Assembly (NCBI GenBank): GCA_022616215.1
Contig: JAKEFE010000005.1
Span: forward strand, 1-7,074
DNA from: Candidatus Parcubacteria bacterium
Lineage (GTDB): Bacteria; Patescibacteriota; Minisyncoccia; Phycocordibacterales; Phycocordibacteraceae
Direction of reading: 5' to 3'
Length of the DNA stretch: 7,074 nt
Part shown: positions 6,253 through 7,074 of the stretch, in pieces
How positions within the stretch are numbered: the first letter of the stretch is position 1
How the letters are laid out: every line of letters begins with the position of its first letter
The notes under the pieces: generated by a model
Told to the model about the DNA's origin: nothing
Seen by the model: the letters and a program-made list of their open reading frames with translations, nothing else
Databases searched by the model: none
Program-made: the position numbers and the translations under genes

Positions 6253-6265
6253 AGTGTGTTACACT
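6253..6265 (+). promoter_or_regulatory. Extended -10 promoter of uvrA
   Basis: TG-T-TACACT (6257-6265) within AGTGTGTTACACT starts seven bases after the receiver stop. Predicted +1 is near 6272, giving a leader of about 94 nt to the uvrA ATG, much longer than the other leaders here. No -35 is seen. Confidence 0.6.
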
Positions 6266-6286
6266 CATAGGGTATCTGTCCCCTAA

Positions 6287-6333
6287 GCCCCGCCTACGGC
6301 GGGGCCGGGCGGCCATAGCGCTTCGCTCTATGG
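6287..6333 (+). repeat. Two adjacent hairpins in the uvrA leader
   Basis: Hairpin one is GCCCCGCC (6287-6294), loop TAC, GGCGGGGC (6298-6305), eight perfect GC pairs. Hairpin two is CCATAG (6313-6318) with CTATGG (6328-6333), plus two inner pairs. Neither is followed by a real T run (hairpin two has only TTT), so they are poor terminators. They could be a leader regulatory structure, a transcript-stabilising element, or a dispersed palindromic repeat inserted between the genes. Confidence 0.55.
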
Positions 6334-6350
6334 TTTAGCCACAAGCAACG

Positions 6351-6356
6351 AGGGGG
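6351..6356 (+). promoter_or_regulatory. Ribosome-binding site of uvrA
   Basis: AGGGGG lies 9 nt before the ATG at 6366. Its match to AGGAGG is imperfect. It stands out because uvrB, the kinase and the receiver have no comparable site. It supports 6366 as the start: an in-frame TAG at 6336-6338 closes the frame upstream, and the only other candidate in between is a TTG at 6360. Confidence 0.55.
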
Positions 6357-6365
6357 CTTTTGCAC

Positions 6366-7074
6366 ATGCCCCAAAAACCAAAAAAGGAGACACACGAACA
6401 AACACTTGGCGGAGAATGGATTCGGGTAAAAGGCGCACGCACGCACAACCTCAAAAACCTTTCCGTAGATATTCCGCGTGGCACTATGACGGTCTTTACC
6501 GGACTTTCAGGGAGCGGGAAGTCGTCTCTTGCGTTTGACACTATTTTCGCCGAAGGCCAGCGCCGTTACGTTGAGTCTCTCTCTGCCTATGCGCGGCAGT
6601 TTTTAAATCAGATGCAAAAACCCGATGTGGATGAAATTGAAGGATTGTCTCCGGCCATCTCCATAGACCAAAAAAGCAGGTCAAACAACCCGCGCTCAAC
6701 CGTTGCCACGGTAACCGAGATTTATGACTATCTGCGTGTTTTGTACGCACGCGCCGGCCAGCCGTACTGCGTCCATCACGATATCCCCATTTCAAAACTC
6801 TCCAAAGAAGAAATGATACACATGGTGCTCTCCCGCATACACTCCCATGTCCGGCATCCGATATCGAACAGAGGAGGGAAAGAGAAGGTGAAGGGAGTGT
6901 CAATAGATAGGCGCGCAGTGGTGGTGTATGCGCCGGTCGTCGTTGGAAGAAAAGGGGAATACTACCAGCTCCTCTACGACTTGCTTTCCAAAGGGTATGA
7001 ACGTGTAGTGGTAGATGGCAAAACCTATAGTCTTCGCGAGAAAGTAGCGCTTGATAGGAACAAACGTCACGATA
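6366..7074 (+). CDS. uvrA: Excinuclease ABC subunit A (UvrA), N-terminal part, cut by the window end
   Basis: Damage-recognition ATPase of nucleotide excision repair; its dimer scans DNA and loads UvrB. The frame stays open to the last base and 236 residues are seen, roughly a quarter of a usual UvrA of about 940. Family landmarks are clear: IRVKGARTHNLKN, Walker A GLSGSGKSS at 46-54, the Q-loop region RYVESLSAYARQF, and SPAISIDQKS with NPRSTVATVTEIYDYLR. The start of the UvrB-binding domain follows at about 130, where C135 and H138 (PYCVHH) align with the E. coli PRCPDH sequence rather than the CPxCG form of many other bacteria. About 18-24 extra residues lie at about 161-184 (see separate entry). 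Translation probably uses the AGGGGG site. Encoding near uvrB is common but here two signalling genes intervene. Confidence 0.96.
   Translation, partial: MPQKPKKETHEQTLGGEWIRVKGARTHNLKNLSVDIPRGTMTVFTGLSGSGKSSLAFDTIFAEGQRRYVESLSAYARQFLNQMQKPDVDEIEGLSPAISIDQKSRSNNPRSTVATVTEIYDYLRVLYARAGQPYCVHHDIPISKLSKEEMIHMVLSRIHSHVRHPISNRGGKEKVKGVSIDRRAVVVYAPVVVGRKGEYYQLLYDLLSKGYERVVVDGKTYSLREKVALDRNKRHD
6846..6917 (+). other. Insertion within the UvrB-binding domain of UvrA
   Basis: E. coli and Geobacillus UvrA have about 14-16 residues between the helix ending near LSRI and the APIxxxRKGE strand. Here there are about 34. The excess, about 18 residues within 161-184, is basic and Gly-rich (RGGKEKVKG in its middle). 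Its codons (AGA, GGA, GGG, AAG, AGG) are more purine-rich than the flanks. The comparison is from memory, so the edges are approximate. Confidence 0.55.

Noticed and set aside
6313..6336. Hairpin at CCATAG/CTATGG as an intrinsic terminator of the receiver gene
   Set aside because: Only three T residues follow a weak six-pair stem, and the neighbouring GC-rich hairpin has no T run at all.
1..7074. CRISPR arrays, tRNA genes, insertion sequences or recoded UGA
   Set aside because: No regularly spaced repeats, cloverleafs, transposase motifs or terminal repeats were seen, and TGA works as a normal stop at 1644-1646.

Overview
The window looks like a stretch of a Patescibacteria (Candidate Phyla Radiation) chromosome, probably a Parcubacteria-type lineage. 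This is an inference from protein style and gene content: a VirD4/TraG-like ATPase of the kind common in that group, divergent UvrB and UvrA, very short spacers, and near-absence of Shine-Dalgarno sites. No database search supports it. TGA ends the first gene, and TGG encodes tryptophan throughout, so the standard bacterial code applies. This argues against the lineages that read UGA as glycine.

All convincing genes are on the + strand. Layout: (1) 3..1646, a VirD4/TraG-like ATPase missing its N-terminus; (2) 1704..2189, a membrane-anchored FKBP prolyl isomerase; (3) 2215..2569, a transcription unit with its own promoter and terminator that folds well as RNA and also holds an 83-codon ORF; (4) 2584..4683, uvrB; (5) 4726..5826, a membrane histidine kinase; (6) 5860..6246, a stand-alone receiver; (7) 6366..end, the N-terminal third or less of uvrA. 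A two-component pair therefore sits between two subunits of the nucleotide excision repair nuclease.

The regulatory layer is unusually readable. Six sites carry an extended -10 promoter of the form TGN-TAnnnT, and three of them share AGTGTGTTAYAMT. Those before uvrB and the kinase place the predicted +1 exactly on the A of the ATG, which implies leaderless mRNAs. uvrA is the exception: its predicted leader is about 94 nt, with two hairpins and a purine-rich ribosome-binding site.

The points most worth a second look are the structured RNA candidate before uvrB, a roughly 19-residue insertion in UvrB whose DNA contains a perfect 16-bp palindrome, and a separate insertion of roughly 18-24 residues in UvrA inside the domain that binds UvrB.
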